Assembly (NCBI GenBank): GCA_027886175.1
Contig: JAJNNQ010000009.1
Span: 15,349,501 to 15,413,500, forward strand
Direction: 5' to 3'
DNA: 64,000 nucleotides
Source of the DNA: Phylloscopus collybita
Lineage: Eukaryota > Chordata > Aves > Passeriformes > Phylloscopidae
In this document: piece after piece, positions 37,001-48,669 of the stretch
Position numbering within the stretch: the stretch's first letter is position 1
Layout of the letters: each line of letters opens with the position of its first letter
Program-made: the position numbers and the translations under genes
The notes under the pieces: model-generated
Databases searched by the model: none
The model's input: the letters and a program-made list of their open reading frames with translations, nothing else
Told to the model about the DNA's origin: nothing

Positions 37001-40000
37001 TTTTCTACTTAGCACTTTTTTCTTACAATTCTTCTTTCCTTGAAAATCATTCATCCACAAAATTTAAGTGACAGCTATCTTCCATTAGAAGATTAACTCT
37101 GTTTAAAAATTATTCTTTGTTAAGAAGCACTATGTCACACTAGAATTAAATGCTTGAATTAATATTGCAAAATTTAGAAACATGATTACTGTATTATTAT
37201 CATTTAATGATTTTCATTTAACAGCTTACTTTTTTATAAGAAAGCCATTTCTCCATCTTGTGCTCACACTGTGCCTACTCACTTAGAACTATACATCTAA
37301 CTATGGTGGAACAAAAATAGCATAAAAAAGCTGCTCAGAAATAGAAATTACCATATTCATGACTTTCTAGATAAACTTTTCAGAACATAGTAGAAGACAG
37401 AATTTGAACCAGAAAAAGTTATTGTTAAGTTTCCTGATTAAACAGACAGCTCCATAAAATAGCAGAACTGGTTAAAAAATATAAAGAAGCACTTATTTTA
37501 AAGCAATGACATAAAATTACAGATTCAATAGGTCTAAAATGCACTACAACAATCTAGCTCATTAAAGCCAATAAGGGATAAAAATAAATATGTATATTAG
37601 AAAAGCAAAGTAGACAATGAAAAGTTATTTTACAAGGCCATAAACCTAATCATTTAAAGATAAATTAAATATAAGTGTGTTGAAGTAGTAGGGTGTAAAG
37701 GCAGCAACTGAGGAATACAGATGACTTGGCTTTTTGAAGCACCACCTTGTTGCCCTCCCTCATGTTTCTCTTTGAAAGTGTCTCTATTCTGAGAGCAAAA
37801 GAAAAAACATGTCCCAGAGCTATTTCAAAAAAGGCTGGTATATATTTCATACTATGTTATGGCTTAAACATCTATTTAGAGTTTGAGCTACTCAGTTTCT
37901 GCCGAGGTAGTTGCAAGAACATCCTTGAGCATTCTGACCCCATTTTTAAACATTGTCTGGTCAGTATCTTCCAGAAAACAGGTAGAGTGAGAAAGTTCAT
38001 TCTATTTAGGTCTGAAATATTTTTAATAATGAAAAAAATCCAAAGAATAAGACCACAAAATAGACCTCTGATAGGGATTACAGCAGAGACTTTAAAAACT
38101 GTTTTCAATATAACTCTTATTTTAACAGCCAAATTTCACCATGTAAATCTAAAGCTTGTTTTACCTAATCACAGGGGAGAAACCAAAGAGAAAATTTAAC
38201 CTCCTTTGGACTATAAGCACTGTTACATACTTGAAACAAAACAACCTTGGTAACAAAAGAAGGGCTCTGCACCACAGCGGTGTTAGTGCGGCCAGGTTCC
38301 CACCCCTCGGTACAAGAACTTCATTTCTTCACAACGTCTGATTATGGATGCATCTACTCCTGCCAAGCTGGAAACTGTTGTTTCTTCATATCTTAAAAAT
38401 GACAACATTTTAGTATTAACTTTATTTTCTTAAGTGTCTTGAATTTTCTGATTCTTTGACTCAGTTTATGTTTGAAGTGCAAGAACTGGAAGAGGGATGC
38501 CAGATGTTCAAGATGGAACAGTACTTTGGAATGCCTCTTCTCAGTATTTCATGGACCACAACTGACTTGTTTTGCAAGGAAAGAAAAAAACAATATGACC
38601 ATCCAATCAGACTAAGATCAATTGAAACAGGATCAGGTAGACAGATAACTATGAAACAAAGACTATTTCAGGAAAACCCATGCCTATCCTTAAAGCCTTT
38701 AGAAGCAGTCTGATGTATGTGGGAAGTAGACAGTATTTTTTTTTAAGGGCAGACAGACATTTTTTCAGTACAAAAGTCTTAGTGAACATTGCTTTACTTA
38801 TTCATTCTGCACTAGCCTTCCTCTTTTTGCCATTGAGATAAACACAGAATGAAAAGTGAACTGCAACATATCAGTGTCTCGATTTTTGTATTTTATAAAA
38901 AGTGTAACTGATAAGCCATCTTTTAAAGGGATGCCAGTCACCTTAGAGAATGTCTCAACTCACTGAACAAGGTTATTAGTTTAACAACAAAAGCTGATAT
39001 TGTCTCAAGCTGAATTTATGTACTATGTCTACAGTATCTTTTCAATTTATTCTTTATCTAGCAAATTATCCTCTCACTATACTTGCAGATATACGATATA
39101 AACCTATTGAATCAAGCTTCATAAAACCTTTTTAAAAGTGAGGATTCTAGATGAAAAGTGAAGCTCTTAAAAATTGTGGAAATGTTGAATTTTGCAGAAT
39201 CTTCCAAATCCATTACATCCAAACCTATTTTGTAAAACCAACATAGCTCCCTCAGATTCTCAGAATGCATTACTACACACATCTTTGGAATGTTTCACTG
39301 CAATGATGCAACAAGTGCACTGCTGGGCTTGTGGCCTCTCAAGAATCCACAAGAGTTGAATGGAACTACAGATGCTGTTCTCACAGTGTCACAGTTAAGG
39401 CTAGAACTTAAAATACCTTAATTACCTTCCTACTGTCACTATTTTCCTTGGCAAACTCAGTAATTAGTGAATCATACCTTAAATTAAAGACTGAGTAAAC
39501 ATCAGAATGTCTAAAATCAGAATAATATAAGGGGTTTTTGCAACACAGCACTGAGACACTGATAAGATGCTGACAGAATCTAAATCTCTCTCCTTCAGGA
39601 ATTTTCAGCCATCTGTCCACAATATCTAATTCCTTCCTGTGGAGCCACTTTCACAACTGTATAGCATCCTGAGATATGGAAGTACTCAGATCTTCCCACA
39701 AACTCCTCGCTGTTCACCTGGAAAAAAAGCTATCAAGCAGTAGGGCATATAACATCAAAGATGTTCTCAGCTGAGCATGCTGGGATCCTTTGACTGATGG
39801 AGATTTGCCAGCCTTGGCAGCAAGACCATGAGCACTACTACCACAAGAGTGTTTTACAGAAACACAGGGGGTAACCTCATGGGCTATTCACCTGCTCTTC
39901 TCATCTGGGTCCAGAAGACCACGGTCACCCAAAGGTTTGTTCTCAAACCTTCATACATCCTTTCAAAAGATGTCAACTAACAACAGTAAAACCCATTTCT

Positions 40001-41540
40001 TCCATCCAAGCATCATGTTTCCTATTCAGAAGTGATCTTAGATATCTCTAAATGAATGTGCTGGCATTAAAAAGCAATATAACATCCTTAGAGTAGAAAA
40101 TGTCCATGCATTAGATAATTCTGTGAATCTCCTATAAAATAATACTTTTGGGTATTTGCATTTCCCTGGTTAAAGCCTGAGGAGGGGAGTACAGGAAACA
40201 ACTGGAAACAACTCCTAGTGAAATAAGATGCTGTTTACATTACCCAGAAAGTGAACCTGTCCTCTAACTAGGAAGGGCCAGACTGTCTGCCAATATAGAG
40301 CAGACAGAGGGGTTTCCAGGTGAAAAACAAAGCAAGCCTGTAACAGCTGAAATTCGTGAGCAGTTACAAAGTACTCAGCTAACAGTGAAATTAAAATTCA
40401 TGCAAGGTCTGGAATAGAATGTTACCTTGTCATGAGAGAAGCAGCAAGTCAGACAAACAAGAGCAACAAATACCTTGTTAACTGCAACCATAGTGCAATT
40501 TAAGCATAGTTGTTCTGCTATAATAATTTGTAACTGTGTTGTCTACTCATATTTTACTGTCACCTGAAATAGCTCTCCATGGGTTTAACAAACCTGACAT
40601 GCCTCTCAGCAGGATTCTGTGCCACCTTTACAAATACTCCATTCCCAGTACGTGCTGTGCACTGGCTGAAATGGAACCAGAGGGAGGTTTCATGTGAACT
40701 GCAGGCCAGGCAGAGAGTTCCATAGGAGGTGCAGGACAGGTTGGAGTATTCGTGTTGTTTTTTGGGGTACTGTTATGCAGTAAGATTTCCAGGTATGCAC
40801 ACAAACACCAAGACTCTAAAGAAAATGTCAGCAGTGAATTAGAATAGATTAAGAACAAGAATAAGAAAATAAGAGAATAAGAATAAAAACTATTTAGTTG
40901 CTGTGAAATATTTTCTTAGGCTATTATGTTATGAATACTGGTAAAGAACATACTTAACAACTGAAATGCAGTATCAGGCAAATATTTGTATGACCAAAAT
41001 GTGAGAGACAGATAAAACCTTGCAGCTGGTTGCCTTTGCATTGTTCTAAGCTGTTAGGATACTCTTCTTGACCTACTGAATTGCAAAGTAAAGATCAGGC
41101 TAAGTACCATTCAAGTTTCCTCATTATCCAACACGTAATTAGCGATGAGGTGAAATTTAACAGTAAAATTCTGAAGAAATGTATTTAAGTAGTTAGAAAA
41201 TATGACTTCATAAAATGTTACATGCATTCACTAATTTATCCTGCCTCATTAATTACAGCTCCATTCAAAAGAGATCCTCTCTGTACCTTAAAAATAGCTA
41301 TCCACACAGTATACATTTTGAAATACTATTCAAAGACTTAAGACTAGTTCTCTTCAGAAAAGCCCCAAAGAATAAGAAGGGTTTTTCTTTCTGCTGTTTC
41401 AATGACATGTCAACATTTTCAGACCTAAATATGGTAAAGAAAAAGCCACATGCAGAACTAGAAGAGATATGGTGGTAAATTTTTAACTGCATAAAGTTTA
41501 ATTTTGTATTATGAATCTTGCAGTAATTCAAACTCTACTC
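34063..41540. other. Long unique AT-rich stretch
   Basis: No repeat family was recognised. The longest frame, 150 codons at 37747-38199 on the + strand, does not resemble a known protein and overlaps an 86-codon - strand frame. A CAAA patch occurs at 35117-35141. An AATAAG-like run lies at 40854-40890. A small CpG-containing patch occurs at 38270-38340. Nothing here can be called a gene. Confidence 0.5.
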
Positions 41541-41541
41541 T

Positions 41542-41561
41542 AAAAAAAAAAAAAAAAAAAA
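41542..41561. repeat. A20 homopolymer
   Basis: Twenty uninterrupted A residues followed by AGAGAGATAAATAAA. The preceding 80 bases contain no AATAAA. Confidence 0.88.
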
Positions 41562-41837
41562 GAGAGATAAATAAAATAGGTCTTTTTTATAGATGAGATT
41601 GAGTAGGCTTTTCCCAATAAATATATAAATATTACACTTTGCTGCACAAATAATTCATAATAATAAAAACAATTAATACCATAGCAGGTAAATTATAACA
41701 GGAAAGCCTTGTACGTTGAAGCAAGTTTTCTTTACTTCATTGTGTCACAGTGCCTACACATCCTGCCTGGGCTATGTCCATGCACCAAACCACGGCCCCT
41801 GGTAGGTGAGTGTCATTCTCCCAGAGGAAACCACAAA

Positions 41838-42000
41838 ATAAGCTGAACTGGAAGGGACCCACAAGGATCACTGAATGCAGCTCCTGGCCCTGCACAGGAC
41901 CATCCCCAAGAGTCACACCATGTGCCCAGGAGTGTTGTCCAAACACATCTTGAACTCTGTCAGGCTCGGTGCTGTAATATCTATGCTGGGAGCCACCTGA
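41838..42000 (-). mobile_element. CR1 LINE 3' fragment, different subfamily
   Basis: The + strand landmarks in order are GCTGAACTGGAAGGGACCCA, AAGGATCACTGAATGCAG, CTCCTGGCCCTGCACAGGA, GTTGTCCAAACACATCTTGA and ACTCTGTCAGGCTCGGTGCTG. These fit the CR1 subfamily whose reversed 3' region reads GAACTCTGGCAGGCTTGGTGCTG. The terminal octamers are missing at the low end, and the element is truncated at about 42000. The - strand frame at 41737-42003 is a shadow of it. Confidence 0.85.
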
Positions 42001-44790
42001 CAATCATTTCAATGATAGCATTAAAAAGCTCTGAAAGATGCTACAAAGACCTTCTAAAATACAACCATCACAAAAGTAAATCTATTTCCACCGAAATTCC
42101 ACTGGCAACAGAGTGCCTGAGGTTGTGCATACTCCTCTTCACTGCATAAAACTGTGGGAACAATGAACTCTTGTGTCTGTATTAATATTTATAAATCCAG
42201 GGGAGCAAACAACCTTTAGCTAGGCTAATGTCAGCAAGGACATGTGATGATTTATTATGTCAGACAGACACAAGAGACTCACTACTAAAAGCAAGGCTCA
42301 GTGGAAAGACACTTAACAGCTGCAATTTCTTGAGTACAAATCCAATAAAAGCAGCACTGTGACACCTTCATTGGTATGCTACTACTTCCAGATTCAAAAG
42401 GAGTAATTTAGTTTAAGCAACAGGTGATGTAAATAATCTTTGTGGTAACTCAATTGCAAGCCTGGCAAGTTACACAGCATTTCAGCATAAATGGATGCAT
42501 GCTTTTTTTATATTATTCTTACCGACATCCCTTTAATTTTAGCTTGAAATCTGAAAGTAAAAGTTTCCTAGTCTTCTGAAAATCAAAACTGAGTTTTGCC
42601 TTGTCCTGTCAGTGATATCTTTAAAATATTACAGACATAACTGTCCAGAATTGAATTAATGTATTTTCCTTAAATAATTATTTTATTTCCATGTAACTTA
42701 AATGACCATTAGTTTTCATTCATCATTAATAGCTCAATTTAACAGTGACATAAAACTGCTGTGATTTTAAATAACTGAAAGACCATCCTAACATTGGTGT
42801 CAGTCCAGTTTCTAAAGAAGAGCAGAAAAATCAACACCACCCCCTTTCATTGAACACTGTGTCTATCAGGCAACCAAGAACTTAAAAAAGGTGTGACACA
42901 ATTAATACTACATCTTGGTGTATATGGGCTTAAAATAATGCCATTATTCATTCCAGTTTTCAAATCTGTGCCCTCAAACCTGTAGATCAACATCATTGAC
43001 TGGTGTAGATTTGTACCTGCCTTGTGTATACTGTTTTGTATATTTCTTTCTGGCACTGATCTTCAGTACCAGTTGATTAAAGTCACTTAAATGAGATCTT
43101 CTGGTGCTCCAGTGCTAATCAGTTTAGAGGATCTCTGAAGTTTTAGTGTAACCAGAACTTAATCCATCTCATTGTACTTACAAATATGAAATTATTTTGC
43201 CTCTGGCTCCTTTTTGTAGCCTACAATGTTGTTTGGGTAATCACAGGGTATCAATGCTGCCAAACTGCTTTCATATAAACACTTTGGGCTTGATCTAATA
43301 TCTCTGTATCCAAGGGAGCTGCACAAAATCTTGAGTGCAAAAACTAAGGGCATATTTAAGCTATAAATACCTGCTTGACAAAGAAATAGTGCAAGAAAAT
43401 GTTCATACTGCAGTTGCTAACACCTGTTTCTTTCTTTGCATTGTAGATGAGATTCAACATTAGCCTGTGTCTTGCAAATCCTGGTACCATTTAATATGTT
43501 TGAAAGTGCAAATAAAACAGTGCTATCTTAAAACCAGACTTAGGATCTTTCTAAAAATAGGAAACTGCTGGGGGTCACTGCATGGTGGGTGGAACACACA
43601 GTAGAAGAGACTACATGGACTCTGGTTTTAACATTAAATTTGTTTCAAATCAGTGTTTTTCTTCTGCCTCTTTGCATGCATTCTTTAAAGTGTGTAAAGG
43701 ATATCTGAGAAACTGAGTCTGATAAACATTTAAGAAAATTTATTACTATATTTAAATAATTTTTACAAAGCAACACTGAAAGATCTGTAAGAAAAGGGAG
43801 TGAGGAAGGAGGTACAGTGTGTATAGCAGTACACTAACTGAAAATTATTTACAGAGGTTTCTTTTCTTATTCTCTATCTATATGTACACTTGAATGTAGT
43901 AGTGAAGCTCCTTGAGGAGAAAAAAAAAAATAAGGCAGGATTAATTGTGTCTGGACAACATCTGCTCAATGTACAGGCAAGGTCAGATCCAAACCCATGG
44001 CTTGGTGGGTGGGTTCTTGTCTTTACCATTGCTTTACAATTAAGACCTTAATTAAATTTTATTCCCTGTCTTCAGTAACTTATTATCTAATCCACTTTGT
44101 TTGAATTGATTCTGTAAGCTTCAAATCTCAACATTAATCACAGAATATTTGGTGTGTTGCAAAACAAATACAAGGAACACTGAAATATGTGAAAACTGGA
44201 GAGCAGGCTGGTGGGTAAGCACAAGCCAAAGCAGAGTTATACTCATGACGCAGGCTTCTGCTCCTCAGAGGATGCTCCTTCTTCAAATGCAAGATACTTG
44301 ATATCCCTGAAGGACATTACTCTCCTGTTTACTGCTGTCTGGTTTTTTAGAACCAATGTGCCTCTGGGGAAGCCATTCACTTGCATCTATATTTGGGATG
44401 GTTTGCTGTTAAGACAGCAGCTGGCTTAGAAAAGGCAGATAAAGATTGCAGTGGCACGAGAAAACATGTCCTGGGCAAATAACATCCTCCAAAGAGAAGC
44501 CAAAAATGTGATCTGATTGCAAGGTTGTATCACAATCGTGTAGCTTATGATTTCTTACAACATTACTTTTGCAAGAAATTGAGTGATTTCAGTGTTTTTA
44601 CCTCTTTTCTCCTTTTCCTTAAAGAAGCTTATGACTCTCCCATGGATGATCATTTCCTCTTCTTGATATTTTCAAACCATTAAGATCCTAATATGGAGTT
44701 GGAAAAAAAAAATGGGGCAATGAGGTATGTTGCAAAGAGATTGCACAGAAATGAGTCTTAAGGGAAAACAAACCCCCACAAAATGTAATT
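42001..44790. other. Unique AT-rich stretch with a weak old-repeat hint
   Basis: Around 43280-43340 a GGCTTGATCTAATATC match followed by GGGAGCTGCACAAA faintly resembles an old repeat common in reptile genomes, but it is too weak to call. The frame at 44211-44429 is not recognisable. Otherwise nothing is seen. Confidence 0.45.
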
Positions 44791-44794
44791 ACCT

Positions 44795-45085
44795 CTAGTG
44801 GCAGATAAACTCCAACATCTGTGAAGTATGAAAGGTCCTCACAGCCCAGCCACTATCAGTGAGATGCCAGGATTTTGAAGTGCCACCAGCAGGACAAATA
44901 AACCTGCCTTGGTCCTGTGAAACACACGCTGAGGGAACCGAAGTTACGTAACTGGGAAGTACTCTGTCATATGAGGATGGCATCACTGTGAATGGGGATC
45001 TGAGCAACAAAGCCACTTTCCCTCCCTTTCGGCGGAAATACTGGAGTCCTCCTACTCTCCTTAACCCCCCACCTCCTCCCCACAA
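44795..45085. promoter_or_regulatory. Candidate regulatory patch with perfect TTACGTAA palindrome
   Basis: GTTACGTAAC at 44943-44952 is a perfect 10-base palindrome. Its TTACGTAA core is the consensus site of PAR-bZIP proteins (DBP, TEF, HLF) and the repressor NFIL3. The surrounding 290 bases are GC-richer than the neighbourhood. They contain several CpGs, including TTTCGGCGGAAA near 45028, itself symmetric at its ends, and CCACCAGCAGG near 44882. Seen: the motifs. Inferred: an enhancer-like element. A 96-codon - strand frame across it is not recognisable. Confidence 0.3.
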
Positions 45086-48000
45086 GTGTCTGATGATTTC
45101 ACCCTCTTAACAAGCTATTTAGAGTCTCCACATTTCAACCCTGCCTTCTTCAGGAAGTTCAGCCAATTCCACTGACTACAGTGCCCAAACCTACACGTTT
45201 CACTTGCTGCAACAGCAATGAATCAATTCCAGAATACTGCCAGATTCACCTTCACATTTAAACAGCTTCATAAGCAAATTCCAGTTGCAAGATTATATTG
45301 CATATTGTCTATTTAGTATCAATTGCCTTGTAAAATAATTACTCATTTTTATGTGATAAATTTAATTGTGTCCTCAGAACTGTCCTCTAGGTTTAGAGTC
45401 ATGCTAAGTCATTCCACACTAGATGCAAATTTCCTGCAATCATTTAATTTTAGATGTCCTGCTTTCATTGAAATTGTTATTTCCCATGTTACACAAACAG
45501 TGTTTATCTGATGGCTGCGTTTTAGTAAGCATCTTCTTAAATTCAGGGAATGGAATCTATAACAGTATTCATGGAATCCCTGAGACAATTGAAACAGGAT
45601 TGGACATACAAAGTCTCAGGTGGACCAAGGCTGTAAAATTACATTAAGTTCAAATATGCTTGGAAAGTTACCAATAAAAGCCTACATTTCCCCACCATAA
45701 CAAAGATATATGATTGTATTTTGCAATCCAAGAGCTAAACCCCAAAAGGAAAAATAATCCAATGCTTCCAAAAAGAGAGAATTTGAGGAACCCAAACATT
45801 CACTAGCCATGTAACTCTCTCTACCAATACAAATTCCAACAGAATGAACAAATAAATTTAAATCAGGAATTTCCAACAAAACATACTACTACTGTTCCTG
45901 AAGATACCAGTGTGAAATATCCTAAATCCATATCCATGCTTTGTGTTTTGGTACCTGCACACCACCATGTAGTAAACTTATTAAAAAAATGCCATCTGAC
46001 TAAATGTGCTAACATCTAAACCAGAATTACTTTGACAATCTGTAGATTTACTGTGGGTACATTCCTAGGACTGCAACACACAGAAAGTAGCAACTTCAAA
46101 GCAGTTAACACAGTATTTTGAATATATATCCTTCAAGGGCATTCACATATCCTTTCTTAGCCATGAGAGAAGTGAATTTTTTTTTATCACATATAAAATA
46201 TGAGCTGTCTCCTGCATGATTCCTATTGTCAGAAAGAATCATTCCTTTGAAAGTAGGGCAATATATACACTGACATCTTCTATACCAATAGGAACAGCTT
46301 AGTTTACCATAGTGAAAGGGCTAAACCAGATAAATTGAAAGTGAAAGGCTACGACAATTATGCAAATAATGTAATAGTAACCAACTGACAGATGAATTAT
46401 TCCTAAGTTGTAGATGATTTTGCTACCTTAATTCTGGATCGGATCAAGACTCTGCCATGAAGGGAAAAGTGAACAAGGGGCATTTGTTTGTGGTGTATCT
46501 CCAGATTAATATTTTCTATCTACCTACATTCACAAGGTACATGTTAACAAGGAAACCATTCCTGAAGTGAGATTCATAGACCTGTGAAATTCTAATCGCT
46601 TGAAAATGTGCCCCAGCAGATACTGCTGTGTGATGGAACAGTTTATCAGTAGGAGATACTATTTTTATCTCTAATCAAGCAGGTATAAGTGTATGTAATC
46701 TGGTCTTTCAACTCTCCCATCCCCCCCGAAAAAAGCTCATCCAGAGCACATTACCATAATTGCAAATGTCTTTTTCAACTTTGCAGGAGGGGAAAAAAAA
46801 AAAAGGGAGTTTTTCAATGCATTCTACATTTAACTCCAAGGCTTAAATGGAAAAGCTTCATATTTTTATGCCTTCAAAAAAATAAAAATGTATTAATCTC
46901 AACAGGCAGTTGTCTCCCATGGATTAGTAGGTCTCTCAAGAAAGCTTATATAACTCACATAGGTCTTATGATTATCTTGAAAACCCAAGGAAACATATTA
47001 CTATCGTCTTAAAAGTAAAGGGCCATATTTGCAACAGGGATTTGAAGATAAAAGTTATTCCAAGTTTTTCCTATTGCTTTTTTACTTCAAAAATTCTTTT
47101 AACTCTAGTATGTGCAGAAAGTTATTAATGGGGGTGCAGAAAGCACACCCTGTAGTACAAGATAGAAGAGGCTGCTGTAACTGAGCTGGAACTTTTGCTA
47201 TGAAAAGTCTTTACATAAAAATGAAAACCTGAAAATTTCAACTGATGAGCCCAGGTGAACGACCAAACTTTTCTGGTCACCTGTACTACTCATTTAAATA
47301 GACAGAACAGTTCCAATGGAAAAGAGCAGTCTTTATGATGAAAGACCTAGTCCCTAAAGTGTGGATTTCTGAATACAGTCATAAAACAGAAAAAAGGATG
47401 CAAGTTAGAGAATTTCATTTATCTGAAAAGTCAGACTGGATCCCCTTTTCCACACTGTTTGCCTTTCCCACTTTTATTTTTTTCTGGGCTTTTTTTTTTT
47501 TTCCTTGTATATTTTTGTCCTTACCAGTTTCTACATCTGGTGTTAATTTTGTTGCTCTTGCTTTGTCCCTCTTTTTCCACCCCTACATTCTCTAGCCTTG
47601 GAAAGCTCCCTAGCTCTCTCAACCTCTTCCTCTTTTTCCATTGCTAAAAAATCAGCTCATTTAAATCACATAAAACATGTAATTCAGATGCTGGGAAGTG
47701 TATGGGGAACCAAGCTACATGTGAAGATGGAAGGCCTTTTAAAGATCCTTAGGAAATGCCAAGACCAGCAGAAACCATGGGAATTTGAGTTTCCTTTGTC
47801 AGTACCCTTTGAGAAACTGTCTTGAATCCTGCCAGATCTTCACGGGGCAGAGCAAATGCAGTCATGCAGAAACGACTAACAGCAGCAAAAAGGACATTTT
47901 TTCTGACTGAGACTGATTACTAGATGGAAAAAGAAAGAAAAATATCTTCCAGTCAAGATGGTAAAAAAATGCTGCTTCAGCTAAGTAAGGAAAAAAAAAA

Positions 48001-48250
48001 AAAAGAAAAAAAAAGAAACACTAAGAGCAAAGCTGAAAGTCAAGTGCAAGTGGAAAGCAGAGAGCAGAGTGTCCTGTGTTGACACCAGGATGGAGCCGTG
48101 ACAACATAATTTCCACTCCAGAAAGGCAGCGGGAGGTCACTGGCTCCTCCTCGGGGCAGAAGGGCAAGGGGGCTGATTCCTTCCCAGAAAGCCAGATTTC
48201 TCTTTTTAACAGCTCAGCAAAGACCTGTAGGTCTTGAATATCAGTTTGTA
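45086..48250. other. Unique AT-rich stretch, no gene seen
   Basis: It contains A12-T13-scale homopolymers (about 46791-46804 and 47489-47501) and an A/G-rich tract at 47990-48017. The frame of 107 codons at 46689-47012 is lysine-rich and unrecognisable. The - strand frame at 48021-48269 lies in a GC-richer patch and is not recognised. Confidence 0.5.
47990..48017. repeat. A-rich tract with scattered G
   Basis: A runs of 9-15 bases are broken by single G residues. Low complexity. Confidence 0.8.
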
Positions 48251-48253
48251 TCT

Positions 48254-48301
48254 GAGTGTGTGTGTTCACGTGTGTGTGTGCACAAAAGAGTGACGTGTGT
48301 G
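48254..48301. repeat. Interrupted GT microsatellite with an E-box
   Basis: GTGTGTGTG, then TTCACGTGTGTGTGTG, then ACGTGTGTG. The interruption creates CACGTG, the canonical E-box, at about 48267-48272. Z-DNA-forming potential is typical of GT runs. Confidence 0.75.
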
Positions 48302-48454
48302 CATCAAAATTTTCTGTCCAAAGACTGTTTAAATTTTTACTGGAATTAAGTAGCCTAAAGCAACCAAGCAGCCTATGTTGTTGAATATTTCAAATGTTAA
48401 CCAGACATATGCACACATCATATAAACTCTTAGACATCTGCAGCCTCCTAGACA

Positions 48455-48665
48455 GCAGGTGGAAATTTGGCCCCTTGTGCAAGTCACACAAGGTCAATGG
48501 AGTGATTAAGGATGACATAGTTCTGAAACCCTGAGGGAAATACTATGCCTGTAATCAAAAGACAGATGCAAAGTGACCCCTTTGTGTAACTCAGCTCTCG
48601 TCAGAGGTGAAACCTGGGCACAGTGAAGACAGTGGAATTGCCACATTCTGTGGACTACAGCCTTT
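48455..48665. mobile_element. Possible ancient interspersed repeat
   Basis: GGTCAATGGAGTG near 48492, and GAAACCTGGGCACAGTGAAGACAGTGGAATTGCCAC at about 48609-48644, resemble a repeat common in turtle and crocodile genomes that carries GAAGTCAATGG motifs beside CCTGG. The match is short and weak, so a chance resemblance or a conserved noncoding element remains possible. Confidence 0.25.
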
Positions 48666-48669
48666 CATA

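Noticed and set aside
41737..42003. 88-codon - strand open frame
   Set aside because: Covers the noncoding 3' region of the CR1 at 41838-42000 and unrelated flank.
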